In this document: piece after piece, positions 1 through 7,533 of the stretch | How the letters are laid out: each line of letters begins with the position of its first letter | Numbering within the stretch: position 1 is the stretch's first letter | DNA from: an uncultured Clostridia bacterium | Lineage (GTDB): Bacteria > Bacillota > Clostridia > Lachnospirales > Anaerotignaceae | DNA length: 64,000 nucleotides | Direction of reading: 5' to 3' | Assembly (NCBI GenBank): GCA_910583755.1 | Contig: CAJTZO010000003.1 | Location: 1-64,000, forward strand | Notes under the pieces: model-generated | Databases searched by the model: none | The model's input: the letters and a program-made list of their open reading frames with translations, nothing else | What the model was told of the DNA's origin: nothing | Made by a program: the position numbers and the translations under genes

Positions 1-104
1 AAGGAAAAACGTTAGTTTTTCCATGAAAATTTTTTGTCCAACTTTTTTAAAAAAAAGTTGGTGAGTGTGGGTGAAACCCACAAAAGAAGACTTTATTGAC
101 AGAC
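1..104 (-). repeat. Family-1 interspersed hairpin element, copy A (cut by window edge)
   Basis: This is the distal part of the 200-bp repeat described at 50492-50688, in reverse orientation and cut by the window start. Visible are the GGAAAAAC/GTTTTTCC hairpin (loop GTTA, reverse of the usual TAGC class), the CCAACTTTTTT hairpin, the GTGGGT/ACCCAC hairpin and the end TTTATTGACAGAC. A small hairpin follows at 108-125 (GCTTTCTT/AAGAAAGC), probably the terminator of the gene left of the window. Confidence 0.85.
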
Positions 105-107
105 GAA

Positions 108-125
108 GCTTTCTTCCAAGAAAGC
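108..125. terminator. Hairpin abutting repeat copy A
   Basis: Perfect 8-bp stem GCTTTCTT/AAGAAAGC with a CC loop, followed by GTTTGATTTT. It sits directly at the right end of repeat copy A, the place where other copies carry a duplicate of the local terminator. The upstream gene is outside the window, so its role as a terminator is inferred. Confidence 0.45.
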
Positions 126-127
126 GT

Positions 128-155
128 TTGATTTTGTAGAAAAAGGGTGTATAAT
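128..155 (+). promoter_or_regulatory. Probable sigma-A promoter of pncB
   Basis: TTGATT at 128-133 and TATAAT at 150-155, separated by 16 bp, about 50 bp before the pncB start. Confidence 0.6.
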
Positions 156-203
156 AAGAATTGTTACTATTTATATGTCGTAAATAAGGAAAGAGGATTT
201 CTC

Positions 204-1658
204 ATGGAAAAAAATGATTTAACACTTTTGACAGATTTGTACCAGTTGACAATGATGCAAGGCTATCAAGAAAAAGGATTACAAAAGAAAATTGTAGTAT
301 TTGACTTGTTTTATAGAAAAAATCCAAGTGGAAATGGTTATGCCATTGCTGCCGGTTTAGAGCAGGCAATTGCGTATATTAATCAGTTGCGTTTTTCAAA
401 ACAAGACATTGACTATTTAAAGAGTTTAGATATTTTTTCAGATAATTTTATTGATTATTTAAAGGACTTCCGTTTTACAGGTGAGATTTATGCGATACCG
501 GAGGGGACAGTAGTATTTCCACATGAACCTTTAATGCGGATTAAAGCACCCATTATGGAGGCACAGCTGATTGAAACAGCACTATTAAATATTATTAATC
601 ATCAAAGCTTAATTGCAACAAAAGCTTCCCGTGTTGTTTGGGCGGCACAAGGTGACCCTGTAATGGAATTTGGTTTAAGAAGGGCACAGGGACCAGATGC
701 AGGCACCTATGGCGCAAGAGCAGCAGTAATTGGTGGCTGTTGTGGTACGAGTAATGTTTTAACAGGAAAATTATTTGATGTGCCAGTCAAGGGAACCCAT
801 GCGCATAGTTGGGTAATGAGTTTTCCAGATGAATTAACAGCATTCCGCAAATATGCAGAGCTATTTCCAAATGCTTGTACACTTCTTGTTGATACCTATA
901 ATACTTTGGAATCTGGTGTTCCAAATGCGATTAAAGTATTTCAAGAAATGCGTGATAAGGGAATTACATTAAAAAATTATGGAATTCGTTTAGACAGTGG
1001 TGACTTGGCTTATCTTTCCAAACGAGCAAAAAAAATGTTGGAAGATGCTGGTTTTGAAGATGCTATCATTAGTGCCTCTAGCGATTTAGACGAATATTTA
1101 ATTGCAAGTTTAAAATTGCAAGGTGCCAAAATTGGACTTTGGGGCGTAGGTACAAAATTAATTACAAGTGATGATTGTCCAGCGTTTGGTGGTGTTTATA
1201 AATTAGCAGCAGAAAGTGATGAAAATGGAAACTTTATTCCTAAAATTAAGTTGTCGAATAATGTGGAAAAAGTTACAAATCCGGGTATTAAAAAAATATT
1301 CCGTATCTATGATAAACAAACAGGAAAAATGAAAGCAGATGTCATTGCTTTGGAAGAAGAAACCGTTGACGAAACAGAAGTATTGACCTTATTTGATGAC
1401 AGTGCAAAATGGAAACGCATGACATTACAACCGGGTACATATACCACAAGAGAGTTGCTAGTACCTGTGTTTAAGGATGGAAATTGTGTTTATCAATCTC
1501 CAAAAGTAATGGAAATACAAGCATATTGTAATCAAGAAAAAGATACTTTATGGGAAGAACACAAAAGAAATAAAAATCCTCATATTGTTCCCGTCGATTT
1601 ATCTGAGAAATTAAGTGCGTTAAAATCGAAATTAATTGAAGAAATGACTATAAAATAA
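204..1658 (+). CDS. pncB: Nicotinate phosphoribosyltransferase
   Basis: Joins nicotinate to PRPP, with ATP hydrolysis, to give nicotinate mononucleotide in NAD salvage; cytoplasmic. The N terminus (NDLTLLTDLYQLTMMQGY) and the internal GLRRAQGPDAG, VKGTHAHSWVMSF and IRLDSGDLAYLS segments are hallmarks of the family, including the phosphohistidine region GTHAHS. At 484 residues it has the long Firmicutes size. I chose the ATG at 204, preceded by AAAGAGG; an in-frame start at 147 lies on the promoter. It is transcribed alone and followed by a terminator at 1663-1697. The assignment is secure. Confidence 0.96.
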   Translation: MEKNDLTLLTDLYQLTMMQGYQEKGLQKKIVVFDLFYRKNPSGNGYAIAAGLEQAIAYINQLRFSKQDIDYLKSLDIFSDNFIDYLKDFRFTGEIYAIPEGTVVFPHEPLMRIKAPIMEAQLIETALLNIINHQSLIATKASRVVWAAQGDPVMEFGLRRAQGPDAGTYGARAAVIGGCCGTSNVLTGKLFDVPVKGTHAHSWVMSFPDELTAFRKYAELFPNACTLLVDTYNTLESGVPNAIKVFQEMRDKGITLKNYGIRLDSGDLAYLSKRAKKMLEDAGFEDAIISASSDLDEYLIASLKLQGAKIGLWGVGTKLITSDDCPAFGGVYKLAAESDENGNFIPKIKLSNNVEKVTNPGIKKIFRIYDKQTGKMKADVIALEEETVDETEVLTLFDDSAKWKRMTLQPGTYTTRELLVPVFKDGNCVYQSPKVMEIQAYCNQEKDTLWEEHKRNKNPHIVPVDLSEKLSALKSKLIEEMTIK

Positions 1659-1662
1659 TCAT

Positions 1663-1697
1663 AAAAAACCCCTCCTAATATCAATGGAGGGTTTTTT
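1663..1697. terminator. Bidirectional terminator between pncB and the 1696-2121 gene
   Basis: A-tract, CCCTCC/GGAGGG stem with one bulge, then a T-tract. It serves pncB on the plus strand and the convergent minus-strand gene, whose TAA stop overlaps the T-tract. Confidence 0.85.
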
Positions 1698-2121
1698 ATG
1701 GATAATATTCATACATTTTACGAAAATCATTTTCATTTTCAATAAAATGTATATCACAAAATATTCCAAATAACCAATATTCTAATGCTTCCACAATTTC
1801 TTTTTTACTGCGTGATGTAAATTGAAGAAAAGGAGCTTCCCAATTATGATTTAATATTGCTACTAAATGAAACCTGCCGGAAGGGTCACCATCTGGATAC
1901 CAGCCTAAATCAATGCTTACTGTTTGTTGTTCTATTTTTTTGTTTATCTTACGTTTAAAATGTTTTTCTATTTGAAGAATATCTTCTACAAATAAGGTAA
2001 GCCATTTGTCATCTTTTGTGTCTAGTTCTTCAGGCTCTATGTCCATAAATTGATAGTGTTTCACTGTCCAAAAAGCTGGAATTCTTAGGGGCTGTAAATT
2101 TTTCCAATAAGGTGTATTCAT
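1696..2121 (-). CDS. Hypothetical protein, 141 aa
   Basis: I do not recognise this protein. It is soluble, aromatic-rich and has no signal peptide or membrane segment. The start at 2121 (MNTPYWKN) has GGGAGG five bases upstream; an in-frame start at 2139 would overlap that site. Its middle (VSIDLGWYPDGDPSGRF) and C terminus (EALEYWLFGIFCDIHF) look like a compact globular fold. It stands alone between pncB (convergent) and proB (divergent), with repeat copy B behind its start. No function can be assigned. Confidence 0.7.
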   Translation of the reverse strand: MNTPYWKNLQPLRIPAFWTVKHYQFMDIEPEELDTKDDKWLTLFVEDILQIEKHFKRKINKKIEQQTVSIDLGWYPDGDPSGRFHLVAILNHNWEAPFLQFTSRSKKEIVEALEYWLFGIFCDIHFIENENDFRKMYEYYP

Positions 2122-2150
2122 AAAAACCTCCCTTAACATAGGATATTCAG

Positions 2151-2330
2151 TTTGTCAAAAAACCTTGAGGGCTAGCCCTCAAACGCCTCAAAGAACTTTA
2201 ATGAGAAACTAGTGTTTTGCTAAAAAGATTGATTTTACAAGGAAAAACTAGTGTTTTTCCTTGTAAGTTTTTTGTCCAACTTTTTTTAAAAAATTGGTAG
2301 GTTTGAGCAAAACCCCAAATTTTGACTTTA
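2151..2330 (-). repeat. Family-1 element, copy B
   Basis: Nearly full-length reverse copy, starting TTTGTCAAAAAACCTTGAGG with TTGAGGGCTAGCCCTCAA next. The CTAG hairpins are intact. The last hairpin has changed to GGTTT/AAACC, and the right end is worn. It lies between two divergent genes; no flanking terminator duplicate is visible. Confidence 0.85.
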
Positions 2331-2391
2331 GTATAGTATAACAATTATTTGTTCTATGTTCAATGTAAATGCGATTTGCTTTATTGCTTTA

Positions 2392-2420
2392 TTGCACAAG
2401 TATAACATTTGTAGTAGAAT
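2392..2420 (+). promoter_or_regulatory. Probable proB promoter
   Basis: TTGCAC at 2392-2397 and TAGAAT at 2415-2420 with 17-bp spacing, 40 bp upstream of the proB start. Confidence 0.55.
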
Positions 2421-2459
2421 AACAAGCAAATAAACAGAGTAGTAAAGAGGAGAAAAATC

Positions 2460-3254
2460 ATGAGGGAAAAATTAAAACAAAGCAAAAGAATTGTGGTAAA
2501 AGTAGGTACTTCTACACTAACCTATGAAAACGGACGTTTAAATTTAAAATGTATCGAACGTATGGCTTGGGTATTATCTGACCTAGTGAATCAAGGAAAA
2601 GAAGTGGTGCTTGTAACATCCGGTGCGATTGGTGTCGGTGCAGCAAGACTTGCTTTTTCAGAAAGACCAAAAGAGATGAAAAAGAAACAAGCAGCAGCCG
2701 CTGTAGGACAGGCTGTTTTGATACAAATTTATCAAAATTTTTTTAAAGAATATAATCAAGCGATTGCGCAAATACTACTGACAAAAGAAGAAATACAAAA
2801 TGAAGAAAGAAAAAACAATACCTTAAATACCTTACATACTTTACTAAATTTGGGAATTGTGCCAATTATCAATGCAAATGATACCATTTCTACCTATGAA
2901 ATTGAGTTCAGTGATAATGATAATCTTTCTGCTATGGTAGCGGAAATGGTAGAGGCAGATTTATTAATCTTATTAACAGATATTGATGGGCTTTATGATA
3001 AAGACCCTAGAATACATACAAATGCAAAAAGAATTTCTTATATTTCGGAAGTCACAGAGCAAATTCATAAAATGGCAGGACAAAAAGGCTCTAAATTTAG
3101 TGTAGGTGGCATGGCAACCAAAGTACAAGCAGCAGAAGTATGCCAAAAGGCAGGGGTCAATATGGTTGTTGCTGCGGGAGATGAACCAACGATAATACAT
3201 AAAATTATAGATGGTGAAGATGTAGGCACATTTTTTGAAGGGAAAAAGAAATGA
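2460..3254 (+). CDS. proB: Glutamate 5-kinase, short form without PUA domain
   Basis: Phosphorylates L-glutamate to gamma-glutamyl phosphate, the first step of proline synthesis. The amino-acid kinase fold is shown by RIVVKVGTSTLTYENGR near the N terminus, VTSGAIGVGAARL, PIINANDTIS and LLTDIDGLYDKDPR. At 264 residues it ends after the kinase domain, so the C-terminal PUA domain of the E. coli enzyme is absent, as in many Firmicutes. The start has AAAGAGGAG upstream. proA is not in the window; the stop overlaps the next start as ATGA, so proB is translationally coupled to the cyclo-ligase gene. Confidence 0.95.
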   Translation: MREKLKQSKRIVVKVGTSTLTYENGRLNLKCIERMAWVLSDLVNQGKEVVLVTSGAIGVGAARLAFSERPKEMKKKQAAAAVGQAVLIQIYQNFFKEYNQAIAQILLTKEEIQNEERKNNTLNTLHTLLNLGIVPIINANDTISTYEIEFSDNDNLSAMVAEMVEADLLILLTDIDGLYDKDPRIHTNAKRISYISEVTEQIHKMAGQKGSKFSVGGMATKVQAAEVCQKAGVNMVVAAGDEPTIIHKIIDGEDVGTFFEGKKK

Positions 3255-3820
3255 AAAAAGAAAGTATTCGAAAAAATATGTTAGCTGCTAGGAATGCTTT
3301 AACACAGCAGCAAAGAAAAAATAATAGCCGTTTGATGTGGCAGCATTTAATAAAAACAGAATCCTATCAAAAAGCAGATATTCTTTTTACTTATATTTCT
3401 GTAAAGAGTGAAGCAGAGACTACACCATTTTTGGAACAAGTTTGGGCAGATGGAAAAAAAATTGCAGTTCCCATAACAGAAAAAAACAGAAAAATGGAGT
3501 TTGTATTTTTAAATACTTTGGAGGAATTAACAAAAAGAAAATGGGGGATTCCAGAGCCTGAAAAACAAAACAGTATAAGTGCTTTCCCAACAGAAAAAAG
3601 CCTTTTTCTTGTGCCAGCCGTGGCAGTAGATACAAAAGGTGGGCGAATTGGTTATGGTGGTGGGTATTATGACACTTATTTTTCCAAAAGAAAGAATGGT
3701 TTAAAAATGGGTTTTGTTTTTTCTGCACAGATAGCTGAAAATCTGAAAATGGAACCTACAGATGTTTTATTAGATGGTATGGTGACAGAAAAAGGAGTTT
3801 ATTTTTTTGAAAAGGATTGA
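3251..3820 (+). CDS. 5-formyltetrahydrofolate cyclo-ligase family protein
   Basis: Predicted to convert 5-formyl-THF to 5,10-methenyl-THF with ATP, keeping folate usable for one-carbon metabolism. Evidence is the size (189 aa), the basic N terminus (KESIRKNMLAARNAL) and the family signature GGRIGYGGGYYDTYF near residue 137. It overlaps proB by 4 bp and purC follows after 114 bp with its own promoter. Pairing with proline synthesis is probably operon convenience; the purine link of folate fits the neighbouring purC. Confidence 0.92.
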   Translation: MKKESIRKNMLAARNALTQQQRKNNSRLMWQHLIKTESYQKADILFTYISVKSEAETTPFLEQVWADGKKIAVPITEKNRKMEFVFLNTLEELTKRKWGIPEPEKQNSISAFPTEKSLFLVPAVAVDTKGGRIGYGGGYYDTYFSKRKNGLKMGFVFSAQIAENLKMEPTDVLLDGMVTEKGVYFFEKD

Positions 3821-3848
3821 CCAGAATAAACTACATTTTTTTAATAAA

Positions 3849-3877
3849 TTGACAAAAAAAGGATTTTTTTGTATAGA
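3849..3877 (+). promoter_or_regulatory. Probable purC promoter
   Basis: TTGACA at 3849-3854 and TATAGA at 3872-3877, 17 bp apart, about 60 bp before purC. No purine riboswitch core is visible. Confidence 0.55.
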
Positions 3878-3934
3878 CACCACATATTTTCAATGATATA
3901 CTACAACTATATCAAATTTTAGGAGGTCTTTTGA

Positions 3935-4612
3935 ATGACAAAAGTATATCAAGGCAAAACAAAAGATGTCTATGAATTAGACAATGGAAATTTTCAACTT
4001 TTATTTAAAGATGATGTGACAGGAGAAAATGGTGTATTTGACCCAGGTGCGAATACAGTAGGCTTGTCTATTGAAGGAATTGGAAAAGAAAACTTAAAAA
4101 CAAGTGTTTATTTTTTTGAGATATTAAAAAAAGCAGGTATAAAAACACATTATGTCAGTGCAGATGTAGATGCTTCTATCATGGAAGTATTGCCAGCGAA
4201 AGTATTTGGAAAAGGGTTAGAAATTATTTGTCGTTTTAAAGCAACCGGAAGTTTTATCCGTCGTTATGGCAATTATATAGAAGATGGCACTCCTTTGGAT
4301 GCTTATGTTGAAGTAACCTGTAAAGATGATGGTAGAGGTGACCCACTCATTACAAAAGAAGGTTTACAAGCATTAAACATTATGACAGCAAAGCAATTTG
4401 ATGCGATTACCACAGAAACAAAACAAATTTGTACCATTATCAAAGATACCTTAGCAGAAAAAGGATTAGACCTTTATGACATTAAATTAGAATTTGGTTA
4501 CTACAAAGATGAAGTCATATTGATTGATGAAATTGCTTCTGGAAATATGCGTGTTTATAAAGATGGTAGTATTGTAGACCCAATTGATTTGACAAAAATG
4601 ATATTAGCATAA
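3935..4612 (+). CDS. purC: SAICAR synthase (phosphoribosylaminoimidazole-succinocarboxamide synthase)
   Basis: Joins aspartate to CAIR in purine synthesis. Family blocks are visible: YQGKTKDVYEL at the N terminus, LEIICRFKATGSFIRRYG, DDGRGDPLITKE and LIDEIASGNMRVY. At 225 aa it is slightly shorter than the usual 235-240 but has all conserved blocks. AGGAGG lies 8 bp before the start. No other pur genes are present, so it is apart from the usual pur operon. Its stop overlaps the next start by one base (TAATG). Confidence 0.96.
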   Translation: MTKVYQGKTKDVYELDNGNFQLLFKDDVTGENGVFDPGANTVGLSIEGIGKENLKTSVYFFEILKKAGIKTHYVSADVDASIMEVLPAKVFGKGLEIICRFKATGSFIRRYGNYIEDGTPLDAYVEVTCKDDGRGDPLITKEGLQALNIMTAKQFDAITTETKQICTIIKDTLAEKGLDLYDIKLEFGYYKDEVILIDEIASGNMRVYKDGSIVDPIDLTKMILA

Positions 4613-5196
4613 TGATAATGGATAATCAAACATATATTCATAATGTAAAAATGGAAGAAATTATATGGCATCGCTTAACAACAGCCTATGATAGAGCCAC
4701 TGCATTTCCGGAGTATTTCCGTATCCTAGAAGATAGGTCAAATCTAGCAAAAAAGACCTTAGATACGATTTTATCTAATATAGAACATCAAGACTCTTTG
4801 TGGCGTGCTACCCCATTTTCTATGATATTTTTAACGCGTATTTTTGAAAAGGCGGCTACAGAAACAAATCATGTAGCTGCTTATCTTGTAGATAGACTGC
4901 TGGATTTTTTTATTTTAATAGCAGAATTGTTTCATGAAACAGAGAAATATGCAGAGCAATGGGGACATATGGAACCACTTCCTTATTTTTCGGATATGTT
5001 AAAAGAAGAATATTTATTTCCGGAAGAATGTGAGGAGGAAGAACAAGAAGAAATTTTTTTGGAAGAAGATAATCCTTCTGATGAATTATCTTATAGCTTT
5101 TATTATTATTCCTATCAGGTTCTTTTAGAATATCGGGAAGTATTCCAAAAAATAGATAAGGAACAAGCAGATACACTACAGGATTTATTATATTAA
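4612..5196 (+). CDS. Hypothetical acidic protein, 194 aa
   Basis: Not recognised. Translationally coupled to purC, its start sharing one base with the purC stop; an ATG two codons later is equally possible. It is predicted helical in the first 120 residues, then has a glutamate-rich stretch (EECEEEEQEEIFLEED) and a tyrosine-rich segment (SYSFYYYSYQVLLEY). No signal peptide or clear membrane segment. Co-transcription with purC is the only functional hint. A strong terminator follows directly. Confidence 0.75.
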   Translation: MIMDNQTYIHNVKMEEIIWHRLTTAYDRATAFPEYFRILEDRSNLAKKTLDTILSNIEHQDSLWRATPFSMIFLTRIFEKAATETNHVAAYLVDRLLDFFILIAELFHETEKYAEQWGHMEPLPYFSDMLKEEYLFPEECEEEEQEEIFLEEDNPSDELSYSFYYYSYQVLLEYREVFQKIDKEQADTLQDLLY

Positions 5197-5218
5197 AGGA
5201 GAACATCTGTTCTCCTTT
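5195..5218. terminator. Terminator after the 4612-5196 gene
   Basis: Perfect 11-bp stem AAAGGAGAACA/TGTTCTCCTTT with a TC loop; the stop codon overlaps its first bases. Repeat copy C starts immediately after it. Confidence 0.85.
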
Positions 5219-5219
5219 T

Positions 5220-5402
5220 AGTTTGTCAATAAGTTTTTTTTGTGGGTTTCACCCACCCCCACCAACTTTTTTAAAAAAAAGTTGGACAAAAAACTTTTGA
5301 GGAAAAACTAGCGTTTTTCCTTATCAAATCAATCTTTTTAGCGAAACATTAGTTTCGCATTAAAGTTCTTTGAGGAGTTTGAGGACTAACCCTCAAGGTT
5401 TT
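5220..5402 (+). repeat. Family-1 element, copy C
   Basis: Full five-hairpin forward copy directly after a terminator. Its right end (CCTCAAGGTTTT) runs into the convergent gene at 5393 and supplies that gene's last codons and TGA stop. Hairpin IV carries an ATTA loop instead of GCTA, and hairpin V reads GAGGACTAACCCTC. Confidence 0.9.
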
Positions 5403-5611
5403 AATTTTTCAGGGTGTTTTACATAAGGCTCCAAGTAACCACATTTTGGACAAACGGCAAAATAAATTGGGAGTTCGTCTCCCCAGCCTATCCCTTCTTT
5501 GTATACATAGTAATCTTGTTTATGAGGAAAAAGAGTGCCTGCCCCTTCATAAATTTTTAAACTACATTCCAGTATCATTATTTCATTGCAACGAGGACAT
5601 TTTTTTTCCAT
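5393..5611 (-). CDS. Small zinc-ribbon-like protein, 72 aa
   Basis: Two CxxC knuckles (CPRCNE at residues 5-8 and CPKCGY near 54-57) suggest a single zinc-ribbon fold. Function unknown. It begins 7 bp after the xth stop and is probably co-transcribed with it. The C terminus is odd: the final KLKP codons and TGA stop are read from the end of repeat copy C, so insertion of the element has probably replaced the original 3' end. A DNA-repair-linked role would be a guess from position only. Confidence 0.75.
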   Translation of the reverse strand: MEKKCPRCNEIMILECSLKIYEGAGTLFPHKQDYYVYKEGIGWGDELPIYFAVCPKCGYLEPYVKHPEKLKP

Positions 5612-5618
5612 AAAATCA

Positions 5619-6368
5619 CTACCATTCTATTTGTAATTCCACTGGACAATGGTCAGACCCCATTACCTCCCGATGGATTTTGGCATCTTTTAAATAAGGT
5701 GTCAGTTCTTGGGAAACAATATAATAATCGATTCTCCAACCAGAATTATTTGCTCTTGCATTTGCTCTGTAACTCCACCAACTATAAGCACCTTCCAGTG
5801 TGGGATAAAAATGGCGGAAGGTATCAACAAAGCCATTTTGTAAAAGAACGGTCATTTTTTGTCTTTCTTCCTCTGTAAAACCGGGACTAAATCTGTTGGT
5901 ACTTGGATTTTTTAAGTCAATTTCATTGTGTGCTACATTCAAATCCCCACAATAAATAATCGGTTTTTTGAGCTGTTTGAAGTAAGCAAGAAGGGCATCT
6001 TCCCATTCCATACGATAAGCAAGACGTGCTTGTTTTGGCTGAGAATTTGGTGTGTATACTGTAATATAATAAAATTTTTCAAATTCCAATGTAATTACAC
6101 GACCTTCTTTATCATGTTCTGGAATACCAATGCCATAGGTAACAGAAAGAGGTTCTTTTTTGCTAAAAACTGCTGTACCAGAATAGCCTTTTTTTTCTGC
6201 ATAATTCCAATATTGAAAATAGTCAGGTAAATCTAGTGTAAGTTGTCCCTCTTGTAATTTTGTTTCTTGTAAAGAAAATAAATCTGCATCTGCTTCATAA
6301 AAATAGTCTAAAAATCCCTTGTTCATAGCAGAGCGTAATCCGTTTACATTCCATGATATTAATTTCAA
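5619..6368 (-). CDS. xth: Exodeoxyribonuclease III / AP endonuclease
   Basis: Base-excision-repair nuclease acting at abasic sites and 3' blocked ends. The fold is evident: ISWNVNGLRSAMNKG at the start, SLQETK (metal-binding Glu35), YCGDLNVAH, SGWRIDYYIVS and the catalytic GSDHCPVEL near the C terminus. The start is a TTG at 6368: GGGAGG lies 8 bp upstream and family members begin exactly here (KLISWNVNG); the longer frame to 6419 has no matching N terminus. Length 249 aa is typical. The zinc-ribbon gene follows in the same transcript. Confidence 0.95.
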   Translation of the reverse strand: MKLISWNVNGLRSAMNKGFLDYFYEADADLFSLQETKLQEGQLTLDLPDYFQYWNYAEKKGYSGTAVFSKKEPLSVTYGIGIPEHDKEGRVITLEFEKFYYITVYTPNSQPKQARLAYRMEWEDALLAYFKQLKKPIIYCGDLNVAHNEIDLKNPSTNRFSPGFTEEERQKMTVLLQNGFVDTFRHFYPTLEGAYSWWSYRANARANNSGWRIDYYIVSQELTPYLKDAKIHREVMGSDHCPVELQIEW

Positions 6369-6490
6369 GTGACATTCCTCCCTTTTGTTTTTTTCAATTA
6401 TAGCATAACATTTTTCCACTGACTACCACAAAATAACAAAGCCCTTCTATTGTTTCTTCCTGTATTTTCGTGTAAAATATAAATACTTCA

Positions 6491-6686
6491 GGCTGTCAAT
6501 AAAGTCTTTTTTTGTGGGTTTTACCCACACCCACCAACTTTTTTTTAAAAAAGTTGGACAAAAAACTTTTCTGGAAAAACTAGCGTTTTTCCTTATCAAA
6601 TCAATCTTTTTAGCGAAACGTTAGTTTCGCATTAAAGTTCTTTGAGGAGTTTGAGGGCTAGCCCTCAAGGTTTTTTGACAAGCTGA
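6491..6686 (+). repeat. Family-1 element, copy D
   Basis: Full-length copy with all five hairpins, from GGCTGTCAATAAAG to TTTTTTGACAAGCTG. Unusually it lies between divergent genes (xth and the amidase), and the only flank match is ACTTCA on both sides (6485-6490 and 6686-6691), with no duplicated hairpin. The remainder of 6369-6727 is AT-rich and must hold both promoters; a TATAAT for xth reads on the minus strand near 6395-6400. Confidence 0.88.
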
Positions 6687-6727
6687 CTTCACTTTAATTT
6701 TATTAATAAAGAAAGGAGCATTTTAAA

Positions 6728-7513
6728 ATGAAAGTTGCATTAGCACAATTAGACATTGTGTGGGAAGATAAGCAAGAAAATCAAAAACGTTGTTGTGTTA
6801 TGTTGGAAGAAGCAAAAAAACAAGGTGCGGACTTTATTCTTTTTCCAGAAATGACACTAACTGGATTTTCTATGAACACAGATACATATGCGGAACCCTT
6901 GCAGAATTCCCCTTCCATTGCATTTTTTCAGCAAAAAGCAATGCAATATCAAATGATAATCTGCTTTGGCTTGATGGTAAAAAACGGAGAAAAAGCAGAA
7001 AATCATTGTATGATAGTAGATGAAACAGGCAAAATAATCACAGACTATACAAAAATACATCCATTTTCCTATGGCACAGAATCAAAATTTTATAGTGGCG
7101 GAGAACATGTTACCTCCTGTCAAATCAAAGGAATTCCGGTTTCTCCTCTAATTTGTTATGATTTACGATTTCCAGAAATTTTTCAGGCATGTTCTGTTCA
7201 TAGCCATGTCATTACTGTCATTGCAAACTGGCCTACCCCTAGGAGATGTCACTGGATTTCTCTTTTAAAAGCAAGAGCTATTGAAAATCAATGTTATATT
7301 TTAGGTGTCAATCGTTGCGGAAATGGGGACGGTTTGGAGTACAGCGGTGACAGCATGATAATTGACCCTTATGGGAAAATTGTGGCTATGACAAAAGAAA
7401 CGACTCAAACAGTTGTAATAGGAGAAATCGATGATACTATGGTAACAAAATATAGACAAGAATTTCCCTTAAAACAGGATAGAAAACCTTCCCTTTATCG
7501 TCAATTATATTAA
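6728..7513 (+). CDS. Carbon-nitrogen hydrolase (nitrilase/omega-amidase family)
   Basis: Predicted amidase using the Glu-Lys-Cys triad: Glu41 in FPEMTLTG, Lys109 in DYTKIHPF and Cys143 in LICYDLRFPE. The ICYDLRFPE motif and length (261 aa) fit the omega-amidase/YafV-like branch, which hydrolyses alpha-keto-acid amides; the exact substrate cannot be read. It opens a likely operon: the nucleoside phosphorylase starts 21 bp downstream, then deoB. Its metabolic link to nucleosides is unclear. Confidence 0.88.
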   Translation: MKVALAQLDIVWEDKQENQKRCCVMLEEAKKQGADFILFPEMTLTGFSMNTDTYAEPLQNSPSIAFFQQKAMQYQMIICFGLMVKNGEKAENHCMIVDETGKIITDYTKIHPFSYGTESKFYSGGEHVTSCQIKGIPVSPLICYDLRFPEIFQACSVHSHVITVIANWPTPRRCHWISLLKARAIENQCYILGVNRCGNGDGLEYSGDSMIIDPYGKIVAMTKETTQTVVIGEIDDTMVTKYRQEFPLKQDRKPSLYRQLY

Positions 7514-7533
7514 GACAAAAAAGGAGCGAAGAT

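Noticed and set aside
147..203. Longer N terminus for nicotinate phosphoribosyltransferase
   Set aside because: It overlaps the -10 box of the promoter and lacks family similarity; ATG 204 has a ribosome binding site.
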